Assembly (NCBI GenBank): GCA_015501605.1
Contig: JADNRZ010000017.1
Location: 930,001-994,000 of the forward strand
Direction of reading: 5' to 3'
Source of the DNA: Panaeolus papilionaceus
Lineage: Eukaryota; Basidiomycota; Agaricomycetes; Agaricales
DNA: 64,000 nt
The notes beneath the pieces are model-generated. The model had not been told where the DNA came from. It did no database searches and saw only the letters and a list, made by a program, of their open reading frames with translations. Positions 1 to 12,061 of this stretch are shown here, in pieces (the first letter of the stretch is position 1; each line of letters starts with the position of its first letter). Position numbers and translations under genes: made by a program.

Positions 1-2146
1 CATTGCTTTTGCCCACCAATCTTCAGATTCCACTCTTTCACAACCCTCGGACATACTTTACGACGATGATCCCAATGCACTACATGTACATGTGCAGCTA
101 CCAACCGAACAGATACCCTTCTCCGTGGAAGACACCTCGACCTCAGACTTGAAGGAAGACCAACACTTCAACCATATGCCTTACGTTTCTCTACCAGTCG
201 ACAACCCTACTCATTCTTTCTGGCTGGATACACCGAATGCTAACCCGTTGCGCAGAGTGGGGAGTACAGGCCCACTAACACGGGATGCGGACGTGTGTGT
301 TGTTGGAAGTGGTATCACCGGAGTCAGTGCCGCATGGCATCTGTCTAGCATGCTTCAACCTGCAGGCATGAACCCTTCATCGGCGAACTCCTCCAATCCT
401 AATTTCAGAGTTGTCGTTCTGGAAGCCCGAGAATTCTGTGTGTACTATCTTTGTTGTGCTATTATCTGGAGGACTAATACGTTTTCAAGGCTCCGGAGCT
501 ACAGGTGCATTTCAGGGTGAATAACCAAAATAACCCAATGCTAATGTAAACTTCCTGTGGTATGTTAGGACGAAACGGCGGACACCTTCTTGCCAACCCC
601 TTCCGGTCATTTATTTCGCGTCAGATCAAGCATGGTACAGCAGAAGCAATCAAATCTTATCAGCTTGAACAATATGGGACTTCATCCCTTGTCAAATTCC
701 TCCAGTCTAATGGACTGGCAGACGACGTAGATCTGTTTCAGGGAGATCATGTCACGATCTTTACTAGTGCAGAGGAAGAGGCCGAAGCCAGGAAAGATTT
801 TGACGCTGCTAAAGATGCTGGCCTATCCTTGGATCCGAAGGTTCACTGGATCGAGACAGAGGAATTAAGCCGGGTAGGTTGGCAACATTTGTGAAATTAA
901 AGGACGATGTTCAAACTTTCTTTTTCAACAGTCTTATGGTATCGACCCCAAACTCGGTTATACTGGTGTTTTCTACAGTGGATATAACCTGTGGCCATGC
1001 AAGGCTGTCACAGAGCTCTACAAGGGTGCAGTAACTATGTCCGATAACGTGGACGTTCGGTTACACACGAGGACCCCTGTTACGAGTATAACGCCGCTCC
1101 GAACTGGTCTATCGTCAGATGCTCTCCCCGGCTCAGACAGCAGGACTCGTAGGTGGGCCTTGCAGACTCCCCGAGGCACTGTTAGGTGTGCCTACGTCGT
1201 CCATGGTACCAATGCATACTCAGCGCACCTTCTTCCCTTCCTTGCTGGCGAGGACCACGATGATCTATCTAACGACCTGCAAAAGCGCTCTCCTGGCTCA
1301 TACGGAATTATCCCGACTCGTGGTCAAGTCGGCACTGTTCGTGCATCTGTCGACTCTGCTCATCTGGGCTGGCATAACTCCTGGGGAGGAAGTGGCGGCT
1401 GGGAGTACTGGTTCCCCCGATTCCAGGATATCAACTCACCATTAAATATAACGGACGATTCTGCATCTCCGATTAATGCTGATGCGGCCAGGACGAGGAA
1501 TCCGTTGATCGTGCTCGGTGGTGGTCGACAACATTCGGGAGGAAACCTGGAAATGGGAACTACAGACGACTCTGAACTCAACCTTCAGGTTACGATTGCA
1601 CTTCGAAATTACTTGCCTCACTTGTTCCCTGGCAAGTTCCGGGTTCTCGCCGACGGAGCGCCAGCAGCCAAGAATATTGAGGACCCCTGGGAGATGGAAT
1701 GGGTACGTGACTTTAATTTGACTACGTTCTTATCTTTCCTGAGGTGCAAATGCTCAACTTCACAGTCTGGAATTATGGGATTCACCAAAACTGGGGATCC
1801 ATTTGTGAGCATTATCGTTTATCAATTCTTGAACCGACCCTCATATATGCTTGGAACTCTTTAGGTCGGTCCAGTATCTTACCCAGATAGTCTGGTTGCT
1901 GCCAGTCCTTTTGATGGGCAATACATCGCAGCTGGTTACTCCGGACATGGGATGCCGAGGGCTTATGCGTGGTATGCTTCCATAACACAGACACCTCCCC
2001 GCTGTCCACTCATCCGTCAATGCTATTATAGTGCTGAAGCTGTTGCTGGCATGATTCATGCGCGATTGGTAGGCGCACCTTGGGAGCGTCCCTCTTGGCT
2101 TCCCAGTTGGTATCTCAATTGGGCGTCAAATGAAAGTAACACTTGA
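1..2146 (+). CDS. FAD-dependent oxidoreductase (DAO family), 5' end outside the window
   Basis: Probably a flavin-dependent oxidase of amino acids or amines; the substrate cannot be read from the sequence. The frame is open to the left edge, so the true start may lie upstream; the first ATG in the window is at 92. A dinucleotide-binding motif (VCVVGSGITGVSAAWHL) is followed by VVLEAREF, then a second FAD-site motif SGATGRNGGHL, and near the C-terminus by SGIMGFTKTG and AGYSGHGMPRAY, as in fungal DAO (PF01266) proteins. My exons are <1-437, 490-504, 569-873, 932-1702, 1766-1804, 1865-1971 and 2032-2146. The 15-nt second exon is needed to read the SGATGR motif. It is convergent with the F-box gene on the other strand. 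The family call is firm; the substrate is unknown. Confidence 0.85.
490..504 (+). other. 15-nt microexon of the FAD oxidoreductase
   Basis: It is flanked by an AG acceptor (ends 489) and a GT donor (505). It supplies the bases that join REF to CSGATGR, the conserved FAD-contact motif. Without it both neighbouring reading frames fail. Confidence 0.8.
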
Positions 2147-2543
2147 GCTTTAGGACGACTTAGATTACGACACGCGGTCTGCAGGCTTTGGCCCTTTTCA
2201 AGTCACCCTAAACCCATTATAAAGGGCAGGACAATTTTTTCTATTTATATAAGCCTGTTACAATAGGATGGCCTTTTTCGATGTGCTGTATACAACCATC
2301 TGCTTGTCGACCGGCCTTGAGATCACTGAGGTTGCATTTTCAGAAGCCTCCGCAGAATTGTGTACCCTGAACCAGCTAAACATACAATACACGCTATCAG
2401 TGGGGTAGTATATTACTGACAAGGATGGCACGTGGCTGCACGTACTGTTAAATGACTACAGTGTTGCTCGAAGTTTTTGCTTCTGAAGGCGCAGTGTAGG
2501 ATAACAGGTCGCAGCCTTCGCATTGATTTACTCGTGGGGGTAT
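2147..2543. other. Intergenic, convergent 3' ends
   Basis: This stretch lies between the stop codons of the oxidoreductase (+) and the F-box gene (-). I see only presumed 3' untranslated sequence. Confidence 0.6.
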
Positions 2544-4224
2544 TTAAATCCAGTCAGAGGGCAGCGAACCAAAGACCCATGGATTGTGTCTTAACCGTCG
2601 AAGAGCTTCTTTGTACTGAGATTTCAGCTTGAAGGACGCAGGATAAAGATTTTCCAAGTCTTCCACCTGATCCAGATATTCGTAGATTGTGATCACATAT
2701 GCTCTCAGTTCGGTAGTTTCCCAAAACTGAAAATTTATATCAGCTTTTAATCAAAGCGTTTATAATGGTAGGACGCACTCTTGCAGTAACCTCATCATGG
2801 TACCGATGCTCCAATACTTCCAAATCTTGACAAAGAAGTTCAAGGTTTTCCATGACCTGCGACGAATTAAGAGTGGGAAAGGGCCCTGGCATGATGCGAA
2901 ACTGCATACCAAGGAATTATTGACCAGTTCGTAGCCACACTGGGCTTCCATCACCGCGTCGATGTGGTTGCTACATTCATCCCCTATGATATGATCTGTA
3001 CTTGGTCGATCTTCACAAACGAGTAGGTCAAAATCTGGATCCTCATCTAAAAAGGTGGACATTGTCGTCAGATTAAGTCTTTGAAGGCTACAAACGCTAT
3101 GTTCCTTCAACTTCCTGTGCCCTTGTTTGGATGAGATTGGTCAGAGAATTTGCATTTCGAATCCGAGGACGATTTAGGGTAAGCCTCTCTAGGTGGGGAA
3201 CCAGCCAATGTCCATCGTCCGCCCGGGTTAGTATTTCTAGGTCGTCATCTTTGACACAACCATCGAAGACAATGACCCGAACGTTTGAGCAATGTTCCAG
3301 AACAGACTTGAAGGAATCCACCGCCGGAAACTCAAATTCCACAAGGGAGCAATTTGAGCGTTCCAAGAAGTCGGTTAACACGGTTGAGGCGAATGGGACA
3401 GGATGTCTCAATGATAGAGTTGTGAGAGCTGGTAGGTCAATGGTGTTAAAGAAATCTTCAACCCCAGCAGTTGATCGGACGCCATCGTCATCGCGTAGTC
3501 TGGAGTAATGCAGGTGAAGGAATCGCAACTTGTGGTGCGTGATTCTTTTCTGGTCGACATCTTGGGGATTATGATTATACGGGGAAATGTCGATGTCCGA
3601 AACGCGGAGACCGACAAGTTGCTCGGCACGCAATATAATATGTCGTGCTAAACGCAAACTGTCCTCGTCGTAGATTTGCTGCAATGTAACTGCAGTCAAT
3701 TGCCTCCAATAAACACCGAGATTCGGACTATTGGTCCATTCCAGCTTTTGGGGGAGCTGGCTGGCAAAAGGTTTGAGTGGTCCAGGAATCACAGACCAAA
3801 GCCTGGGTGTTCGGTGGGCGATGAGACGCCATTTTGCGCAAACCCACGACAATCTCCACGGTAACTTGTCAAATGTGAAGTCAGTGATAGTGTTATCGAC
3901 GGGCAAGACGTCCCCACAGCAAGAGGTAAAAATGAGGCTTAAAATCTCCACAGGAAGTGTGTTGATGTGGATTGGAAGGTGGGATTTGCAGCTGTGGCGT
4001 TGCAAGTATTTCGCTTCGACCTCGTACTCCATATCCCTAAGTTCGACTTGTTTGGTGAGTTCTCCGATCAATTTGAGCTGTCTCTGGAGGAGCGGCAAGT
4101 TTTCAGTATTCTGTTTTATTTTTGAATTTACCTCATCGAGCGTCAGCAAGTGGTCCTGGATTGGTGGAGAGGGTTGAGGAGGAACTCGTGGTGTTATGCA
4201 TACATCGATAGGAAGATCAACCAT
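2544..4224 (-). pseudogene. Coiled-coil/F-box protein gene with a 1-nt frameshift
   Basis: The product would be a substrate-recognition subunit of an SCF-type ubiquitin ligase. The start at 4224 (MVDLPIDVC) was chosen because it matches the N-termini of the paralogues at 38.8 and 42.7 kb: a proline-rich stretch, then a short coiled coil (residues about 30-75), then the F-box (LPVEILSLIF...WVCAKWR). An upstream ATG at 4491 would add 89 unrelated residues. The frame ends at a TAG at 3097-3099 (after QEVEGT), yet homology resumes one frame over (LQRLNLTTMS...QCGYELVNN). Two further exons, 2779-2856 and 2544-2726, end in the paralogue-like HNPWVFGSLPSDW. No intron of plausible length bridges the frame change. 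It is either a young pseudogene or an assembly error of one base. Confidence 0.7.
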
Positions 4225-5857
4225 CCTCACGAGGCTATATATATTCGGTCGATCTAGGATTAAACTTTGTGCGTTTTCAAGAGGAGGAATCGTTGCGTTT
4301 GCACTGATAGCTGAGCAGTGAGTAGTAAAGAGTCGGAGCTTTCCACTTCGTAGAAGTGGACAAGGAGCAGACACCTCCAGCGAGGTGTGGACCATTGTGG
4401 GAACAGCACAGAAAAGGCAACAAGTACCCCTGTCTGTAGAGGGCTCTCGATGTTTATGTTTTGTCCCAGCTTCCAGGACGTTGGGAGTCATTCAACACAC
4501 AAGGGGTTATGCATCCACTCAACTGAAGTTGACATATAGGGATGTATAGTAATGGACTTCGCTCTATGGCCGCAACCTACAGTGTCGTCACCTACACGCA
4601 GATGTATCTAGCTATAGATATTTTCATTGATTGGAGAGTGCTAAGCGCTGCATAGATTCAGTGTAATCGAATAATTCGTTGTCATTTTAAAATCATTCGC
4701 TTTATCTAGTCAGGCGTTCTACATATTCGCTCTTAAATGACTGATCACAGTCATCCAAGAAAAGGAACTTCGAAACGGGTCAATTAGACGAACACGGGCA
4801 AACCAGCGACCAGCCATTGCCAGACTCTTAAGGCAATTAAATCACTTGGAGGCGCCCGATCCGAATGTGGCGGGGGTATGAAACTACGGGGTCGAGATTG
4901 TCCAAATTTAACTCGAGCGTTCCAGGTGAGCCCATTGTAGAAATCACTTTGATTGTATCAAAACGCTTCAACGAGCACAGTCCGAATTTGAGTTGAAGTT
5001 TTAATCTAGTAAATTAATTACCTCCGTTAAAAGTCAATGGGACCTGCCTTCCCATCTTTGCTCGAGAACGCGAGTACTAGTTTGTTAGACGCTCGGCAAC
5101 TCAAATTCCCACATTGGTCGGCGTGCTCCGGTACGTTTTGATTGGTCAATCACACAACTATCGCCATGTTTCCAAGCATCAAGTCAACATTCGCTTTTAC
5201 TCTCATGATGAATTCCCTGATGATACAGAGATTTAAGTGCTCCATATCATGACAGTTTCATAAGGAAAGGCTCTCCCTGTTGCAAGGGCTGTTGCTACAA
5301 GATCAATATTCAATACGCAGTTGGTCTCAGTCTGGGCGTCGATATACTTACTGTTTGTTATTCATTAAAGGATTACTCGGTCGACCCTTGAGCAGGCACA
5401 ACGGAGGATGATCAACATACTTGAACGAGGGGTATCCATGCCCACTGCTTGGATACACAGCCATAATCAGTTGACGAGAATAGAAGAGGCGCTTTCTATT
5501 TCTGTCTCCACTTATACTATGCATGGCCATGTTTTCAAATCGACACCTGCTGTTGGCCATCAACAACCACCATTGACCGTGTTTGAGGACTGAAGGACCG
5601 CCATTGAGGGCAGGCACCCAGGCGATTGGTGTGAATTACTCTCCAACCTCACTGTGTTTGGTTAGCTACTGACCCACATCTGTCTCAGTGGTCACTACCA
5701 CGGAAGGCAGGTTGAGGAGGGATCTCAGAACTCTCACAGGCTCACATTTCCACCTTGACTTTTTTCATTTCTTTCTGCCTATCCGATACAGGCTGAGCTG
5801 GCTCCTTCTCCACTTTTTTAAATTCCTTTTTAACTCTCCGTCACTGGGTGGCGAGAG
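4225..5857. other. Gene-poor 1.6 kb between divergent genes
   Basis: It contains the upstream regions of the F-box gene (-) and of the membrane-protein gene (+). Short open frames occur (for example 5348-5617 on the minus strand) but none shows a recognisable motif or splice pattern. From about 5740 the sequence is pyrimidine-rich, as expected close to a fungal start site. Confidence 0.5.
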
Positions 5858-7651
5858 ATGTCGGTTCGTTCATCACGTTCGGGTTTCCAGGTTTTCTGGG
5901 TTCTTTTCGCGCTCGTTTTTTCGGCATGCGCCCAAACGAACAAGTTGTTTCAGTGGCAGTTTTCAAATAATGTATGTACCGCTGCAGTTATTTCTCGACG
6001 CTTCGTTCATCATATGGCGTTTTCAGGCTTTATCCACCTCCCTACCAACTTGCCTTGGTTTAAATATCATTGCGAAGCCCTTCGACGTCAACACAAATGC
6101 AACAAACGGTACCCCACCATTCTACATGATTTCTCTTGCTGTCGGAGGAACGCCTCAAACCTCGTTCATCGGGACAGATGAGAACAATCTGCTTTGGACT
6201 GTAACCCATGCACCAGGTGAGCTGTTCCCCAATGTGGCATCAAGATTCACTCTCAACGCTTCCAATGTAGGAACAAGACTGATTTTGCAGGTGGTTGATG
6301 CCAATGGGAGCGCAGGAGGTATACCACCTCGGATCTTTGATGTCATTGGTGAGTGCTGGTATCCAACATTCACGACTGTCTTGGCTGAGCGAGGTTGATC
6401 CATCATACAGCCGGTCAAACTACTCAGTGCGTGATCACGCCAAAGCTCGACCCTCCGTTTACTGTCACCGCCAATGTTACAGGGAAGGCTAAACTCAACA
6501 CTTGCCAACCCTGGGGTCTCACGATTACGGGTGGTGTCCCTCCATACAACTTGACCCTTGTGCAACCCAACTCCCCCATAACCACGAACGTAACGATAGG
6601 CCTAGGCGACGATGTCTTTACCTACATCAACAGAGCGAATCCCAACAGCCAGCTACTGGGTAAGACATACTATTTCCGTCTTATCGCAGCAACTAACAAT
6701 TGAATGTTTCTGCTACTCTTCTCTCCAACCGACAGCTGCCATCAGTGATCTGTCTGCGTCTCTTCCATAAATAACATCCGGCATCTTACTCATATCATTT
6801 TCTCCCTATAGAACTGGAAGATGGGCTTCAGGGACCCCGATAGTCGACACTATTGGTAAAAAATACACTTCGATCCAAGCGTTCAATTCGATGCTCATTG
6901 GATATTAGGCTCTGATCCAGACCCTGCGTGTACAGGATTGAACAGCTCGAGTGGTACTTCGGCTCAGATCAGACAAGAGGCTCAAGCAGCCGCGGCCGCT
7001 AAAGCAGCGAGTCGGCAACGCACCACAGCAATCGCCGTCTCTCTCACCCTCATCTTTTTGGCCTTGGGGTGTCTTGTGTTATCTGTTTACATATTTCGAG
7101 TACGACGCCAACAACGCCGTAAAGAGCTGGACCAAGAACGGAAACCGCGGCAGTACGTTCTCGGGGAGCAAGATATCAACAAGGGCGGTGACTTGGAATC
7201 AGGACCGCCTGTCATTCTTTCCATCACTCGCTTCTTGGACTCAGACGAAAATGATACTCCTCGAAGCAAATTGCCGACGATGACCAAGCAGTCGATGCAA
7301 ATGCCATGGCGGTCTCCTGCGAAAAGCAATATCATCTCGCCAACAGACAGTATGACCACTGGGTCGCCCATCTCGGACCTCACGGCCAGTAGCCAAGCGA
7401 CTGGCAGTGACTCACAACCTTCGAGCACTAGGGTCGTACAGTTGTTAACGCCCAGCCCAAAGGGCCACACTCGAACAGCGAGCTTTTCCAAGTTCCCGAA
7501 ACGCTCGATACGTGTGCCCTCAAAACTCGCGGCTGAGGGGTTGGCTGTTGTGAACGAGACTCAAACGCCTTCGACCGCTATGAGGGAGCCCCCACCGCCT
7601 CCTTACGCACCGGCAACTACACCAAGACGCGGGCGCGGTTACTCACGGTAG
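5858..7651 (+). CDS. Secreted-type single-pass membrane protein of unknown function
   Basis: The start at 5858 gives a signal peptide (MSVRSSRSGFQVFWVLFALVFSACA). The ectodomain of about 270 residues is rich in N-glycosylation sequons (NATN, NASN, NVT, NLT) and has repeats of the type LxITGGxPPYNL, which suggest beta-sandwich modules. One transmembrane helix (AIAVSLTLIFLALGCLVLSV) follows an alanine-rich stalk. The cytoplasmic tail starts RVRRQQRRK and is Ser/Thr/Pro-rich. Exons: 5858-5971, 6027-6348, 6411-6659, 6736-6751, 6812-6855, 6909-7651. The 16-nt fourth exon is required to read AISDLTGRWASGT. I recall similar architectures in many agarics, so a wall- or surface-sensing role is possible, but this is inference. 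Confidence 0.75.
6736..6751 (+). other. 16-nt microexon of the membrane-protein gene
   Basis: It ends at a GTCTGC donor and follows a CGACAG acceptor. Skipping it (joining 6659 to 6812) puts a stop in frame within about ten codons, so inclusion is needed for the downstream GRWASGTP reading. Confidence 0.65.
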
Positions 7652-8168
7652 CCATAAGCGCAAACTTTCATTTTCATTTTTCATATAACTAGTATGCTTG
7701 CTGGACTCGCACATTTATTGATGGTTTTGGTGTGTCTGTAGATTTTCTCTCTTGACTTGTTAATAAGCATTCAGAGTGCTATTTCGAATTTCAGCGCCTC
7801 GATTGTAACACATTGCAGTGAATTTCCGATGCTTTCGTGATACGTTTGTATGTATATGTATTTTTTTGATGTATAACAGAATGTATCCAGAACCCATGCA
7901 CTTATTCTTACTCGTTAAACAACTTTCATGAGACGAATCACACGAAGTGAAGTCCAGGCCCGCTAAAAATAGTGTCAGGAGAGGCGAATTTGCTGTGATA
8001 ATTAAACGAATTTCAAGGGGTAAGATACATCGATAACAACATTGAACGAATGGACGAATCAGAACAAAGAATGCAGAACAGATGATAAAAATGGATGATG
8101 CAACGAAACATATTGGCAAGAGCGAAATGTGCGAAACGAATGAAAAAACTGCGTGCGGTAGTTTGGAA
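7652..8168. other. Intergenic, convergent 3' ends
   Basis: This is presumed 3' untranslated sequence of the membrane protein (+) and of the Rua1-like gene (-). It is A/T-rich, and the frame at 7760-8119 (-) has no recognisable features. Confidence 0.5.
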
Positions 8169-10426
8169 CTATGATGGGGTCCTCAACGCCATCAATTTTT
8201 TGAGAACATAGTCGTCCTCGTAGAAATCACCCTCTCCGGGAATCCTCGAATCATGGTGGCAACTCGCAGCGTGTTTCCACCTACAAAGGTTAGAAACAAT
8301 ACATTCGATCGACTGCATCGCCAACCTACCAATAAAGTTCTGGGACCTAGTTGGATGGCAGATCAGTTCAACTGAAACAAATTAAAAATAAAGCAGGAAG
8401 TATATTTACTTTGCATTCCATGTCTTTGATGCCCTCGACACAAATCCATTTATCACATTTGTGACATTTCCCTTGCTGGATTTGTGTCTTTTCGGTTCGA
8501 GCGGCGTTTGGACGAGGAATGATACGAAACGCGACTGGAGGTGAAAACGGCAAACCAGTCGATGCAGAGATACCGTGTGCGTACTGCATATGATAGCTAT
8601 AAATATAATGTGAGTTATCATGGGACCCATGGAAAAAAATAGTGGAATGTGAGGCGGTGAACACTAAACAAGAGATGCGTCAAAAATGTTATTAGGTTGA
8701 TCGAGGAATGGTGTCAAACGCACTACTTAAAGGCTGAGAATTTCATGGCCAGCCACATCTTCTTATTCTCGCCTCCGCGCTCAGGCGCTTCGACGCAGAT
8801 GGGACAGAGGCCGACCTTTTCTGCGCCTTTCCCCTTGACAAATCGAGGGGTATAAAGGTCCAGTGGACTGCGAGGAGGATTATATACACCACCTGGGTGA
8901 GACATATCAAATAATATACAAGGAGATCTTGAAAAGAATCGAATCGAAAAGTCAACACGCAGACGATATTTAGCAAAATGAATGACGTACATAGTGTCTT
9001 CGGTTTGATAGAATGAGCTTGCTGGAAAGCGACGATAAAAAAGGGTGTAATTCGATGAGATTTCAATATTTTCCGGCAGAGTTCTGTTGGTAAATGATGG
9101 CGCGTTACTGGTTACAATTTGAGGGTGCTTCTGGGGCGATGGTGTTGGGTTGGGTTCGAACTCTGACATAGCTGGGGATGAGGTTTCAATGGTGGCCACA
9201 GGGCGAGATCTCTTGCTGCGTCTGACTGGACCAGGAGACTCTGTTCGCTGCCTTTTAGGAGGTATTTTGAGCTTAATGGTTAGCGAGGGTGGGGGCGGGG
9301 ATGGTGAGCTGGAAAGAGGGGTGAGCGGCGTTAGTGGGGACAGTATGTCAGCGTTAGGAGTTGCTGGCGAAGGAGTAGCGGGTCCACGATCTACAGCCGG
9401 CAGAAGACGCAAAGGTGGAATCACGATGGTCGGGCGTCGCTTTTCTTGTGAAGAAGATGAGACAGATTCAGGAACAGCATTTTGATCTGACTCTTCACCA
9501 ACTCGAGAGGATAACTTGCAAGGTGACAATAAAGCAGGGATATCTGTAGAATAGCTTGCAACGTTTAGAGAGCAAGGACCGTCTTCAGCGGAAGCCTGCG
9601 AGTGATTGCAGACAGTCTCGAGTGGGGGGATAACATAAATTTCGGGATGGTCAGTTGAAGAAGGCAAAGCAAGAAGCTTGTCAGCAAACGTTGCTGTTGG
9701 GGCCAGTCGCCGTTTCTGCCTCTTCTTCTTTGCCTTTGAGGGTGGTTGAGACGCTGGTTGTGCCACATCCAAAGGAAGTTCATCGGCCCGGATAACGGGA
9801 GAGACGTCAAAAGGCGGGAGAACTTGAGTGGAGACGGGAAACCCCGAGTGATCGAAGCCATAATTGGCGTAAGGTGAGCGACGAAGTTCCTGAAGATAAT
9901 CAAGTGTCATAGGAGATAGCCAGCTGGAAGAAGAAGGCACTGAAAGCGAATGAGGAGATGTGTAAAAGTTTTTTGAGCTGTGCCCTGGAGATAAATTTGA
10001 AAAAGAGCGTGATGAGGATGGACTGTTGACCAGAGTAGTTGAAGAATCTAGAGATAGCATGCGATTGTGGGTGTTAAAAGAGCTTTGTGGAGGCCCTGAT
10101 TGCGACGAATGCAAGTGCCCGCCAGGTATCTGTTCCTCTGGCCGATCGTCGTAGTCATAGTGTAATCCCAGTTCCAAGCTTGGGGAACCATTAACCCGCT
10201 GTCCTAAAGAGATGTCATGAAGTGGCCCTGTAGAAAAATTCTCTAAATCTGTATGAAAATTTCCAGCGGGAGAGATATGCAGCCAATCAGTAAAATCTGG
10301 AGTACTAGGTGTTGTCCTGAGTATTGTAGCACTTTCAGGAGGAGCATCCGTCGATCCGGTAGATGATAGTAAGTCCAATAGCCATGTGTAAAAGGAAGGA
10401 TCGAGCTCAACAGGGGCGACAGACAT
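8169..10426 (-). CDS. Rua1-like transcription regulator
   Basis: This is a nuclear regulator with a long Ser/Pro-rich, disordered N-terminal half and a C-terminal domain matching the Rua1 C-terminal family (PF14616). That family is named after Rua1 of Ustilago maydis, which controls ustilagic acid genes. Visible hallmarks are YTPRFVKGKG, GLCPICVEAP, MKFSAFNYHMQYAHG, GKCHKCDKW and WWKHAASCHH; the Cys/His pattern implies zinc binding. A basic patch (PVRRSKRSRP) lies before it. Exons: 8991-10426, 8727-8927, 8410-8596, 8330-8346 and 8169-8280. The 17-nt exon supplies VPELYW. The intron 8928-8990 is 63 nt and in frame, so unspliced RNA would also be translatable. The target genes here are unknown. 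Confidence 0.88.
8330..8346 (-). other. 17-nt microexon of the Rua1-like gene
   Basis: It encodes VPELYW together with its neighbours, completing the conserved run into WKHAASCH. It is flanked by a CTAG acceptor and a GTAGGT donor on the minus strand. Other splice choices introduce stops. Confidence 0.8.
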
Positions 10427-10615
10427 GCTCTAGCTCTTTGAAGCAAGCTCAAGCTCGGGCAAGGTCGATGATGAGCGTTAATGAGATCGCCAAGGGTCCT
10501 GTTGTTTGTCCATTTGTTTGAATTAGTACCCCTTTGGTTTCAAACTCCGACGTACGTGGCGACCGCGCTTGTCCCTGCGACGACCACTGTAACTGGCTTC
10601 AACCTTCGACTTTCC
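10427..10615. promoter_or_regulatory. Short divergent promoter region (Rua1-like / p24)
   Basis: Only 189 nt separate the two start codons, so the core promoters of the Rua1-like gene (-) and the p24 gene (+) must share this stretch. I see no clear TATA box. Confidence 0.5.
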
Positions 10616-11546
10616 ATGTCTTCACCGTTTCGTCTGCTATCCTCGTTTATAGTTTTCCTGTATCTGTCTACACTCGCTTATGCCTCCGCTTTGACGACTT
10701 CATTAGCACCAAATGAACGGGTGTGTTTCTACGCGGACGTAGACAAGGGTGGCGAGAAGATAGGCGTATGTTCTTTCTTGTCTCCCATAATATACAGCCT
10801 TTAACGCAGTTTCATTTGCTTGATATAGTTCTATTTTGCAGTACGCATTTTGTATTTCTTTCTTAATGGAAACATTAGCCAATCTCTCCATCAAATAACA
10901 GGTCCAATCCGGTGGCTCATTCGATATTGACTTTGACATCAAAGATCCAAACCAGAAAGTCATCCTGGACGGCAAGCGAGAAAGACAAGGAGACTATGTC
11001 CTGACTGGCAATACTCCTGGGGAATACGCCTTCTGCTTCGAGAATGACATGTCAACTCTCACAGACAAACTCGTCGACTTTGACATCATGGTCGAAAGTG
11101 AACCGCGGCGCGAGGCACCTGCGAAACCCGGTCAGATCTCGGAACAAACAAGTGCATTGGAGGAGAGCGTGTTCAGGCTAAACGGCATGCTTATGAACAT
11201 CAAGAGGATGCAAAAACAGTGCGTAACTTGCACTATATTGGCCATGGGAATTGAGACACTCATCCTGCGTTCAGACACCACACAGCAGAGAACCGTGGTT
11301 TCTCAATTGTCAAGTCTACTCAAAAGTTCGTTCAAGAAATGCCAATATTCACCCAAATTTATTTAACGTTTACTTCTTCAGTCGTCTATTCTGGTACGCA
11401 GTTTTGGAGACGTTGGGTATTATTGGCATGGCCGTGTAAGCTCGCATTTTCAGTGCTCTTCGAAGCCAAACTGACTCTCTTTTAGCTTGCAAGTGTACAT
11501 TCTGCAGACATTCTTCACCAAGACTGGAAGAAAGTACAAGGTCTAA
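10616..11546 (+). CDS. p24/emp24 family cargo receptor (GOLD domain)
   Basis: This is a type I membrane protein of COPII/COPI vesicles that cycles between ER and Golgi. It has a signal peptide (LLSSFIVFLYLSTLAYASA), a GOLD domain (CFYADVDKGGEKIGFYFAVQ to CFENDMSTLTDKLVDFDI), a coiled-coil stalk (EQTSALEESVFRLNGML), a transmembrane helix (YAVLETLGIIGMAVLQVYIL) and the short tail FFTKTGRKYKV. The start at 10616 places the signal peptide at the N-terminus. Exons: 10616-10765, 10829-10840, 10902-11218, 11275-11325, 11382-11435, 11486-11546. The 12-nt second exon encodes FYFA. Length (about 215 residues) is normal. The exact p24 subfamily is not assigned. Confidence 0.92.
10829..10840 (+). other. 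12-nt microexon of the p24 gene
   Basis: It encodes exactly FYFA, phase 0 on both sides, between a GATATAG acceptor and a GTACGC donor. It restores the family motif KIGFYFAVQSGGS. Its length is a multiple of three, so skipping would delete four residues without a frameshift. Confidence 0.8.
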
Positions 11547-12061
11547 TGCCTTGGATTATACATTCTAGGTTTCATGTATTTTTTAATATATCTTTGGGAT
11601 GCATTACGACCATTGAAGGCACCAAATGAGGAGAGGGAGAAAGGTAACCACCAAGGAAACACGGAATAAAGGACGGGCAGAAAGATTCATCAGAAGTGCA
11701 AGAGCGCGGTGCACCGAAATCATTCAATTCTTCATTTCCTCCCCGCAAAACCAATCTCTTTGCAATACCGCACAGTCGTCCGTCACAGGTTCATCCTCGT
11801 CAATTCAACCTGCTATATATTTTACCCAGCCCGGGTGTCGTCGATGATAAGGAGCTGATACTGGTTCTAGAGGTATGAGCCAACACCCAGAGCTGCCGCA
11901 CCACTAGTTTTATGATGGATCAGGCTACATACCTCTTTTCATACCTGTCTTCATACTACGGCACCAAAACAACAGCGAAAAGCTCAGTCATGAACGCTTT
12001 CACAATCTGAGTAGATTTTGGTCTTATTAGCACAGCGACTAAACCGCCACTCTTTCTATAT
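11547..12061. other. Intergenic, convergent 3' ends
   Basis: It lies between the stops of the p24 gene (+) and GPI1 (-). I see only presumed 3' untranslated sequence. Confidence 0.5.

Noticed and set aside
3097..4491. Start of the first F-box gene at 4491
   Set aside because: The first 89 residues have no counterpart in the three paralogues, whose N-termini align with the ATG at 4224.
5348..5617. Minus-strand frame of 89 codons in the 4.2-5.9 kb gap
   Set aside because: No motif, no neighbouring exons and an overlapping plus-strand frame of similar length; probably chance.
9150..9485. Gly/Ser-rich frame on the plus strand
   Set aside because: It is the antisense shadow of the Rua1-like coding exon.
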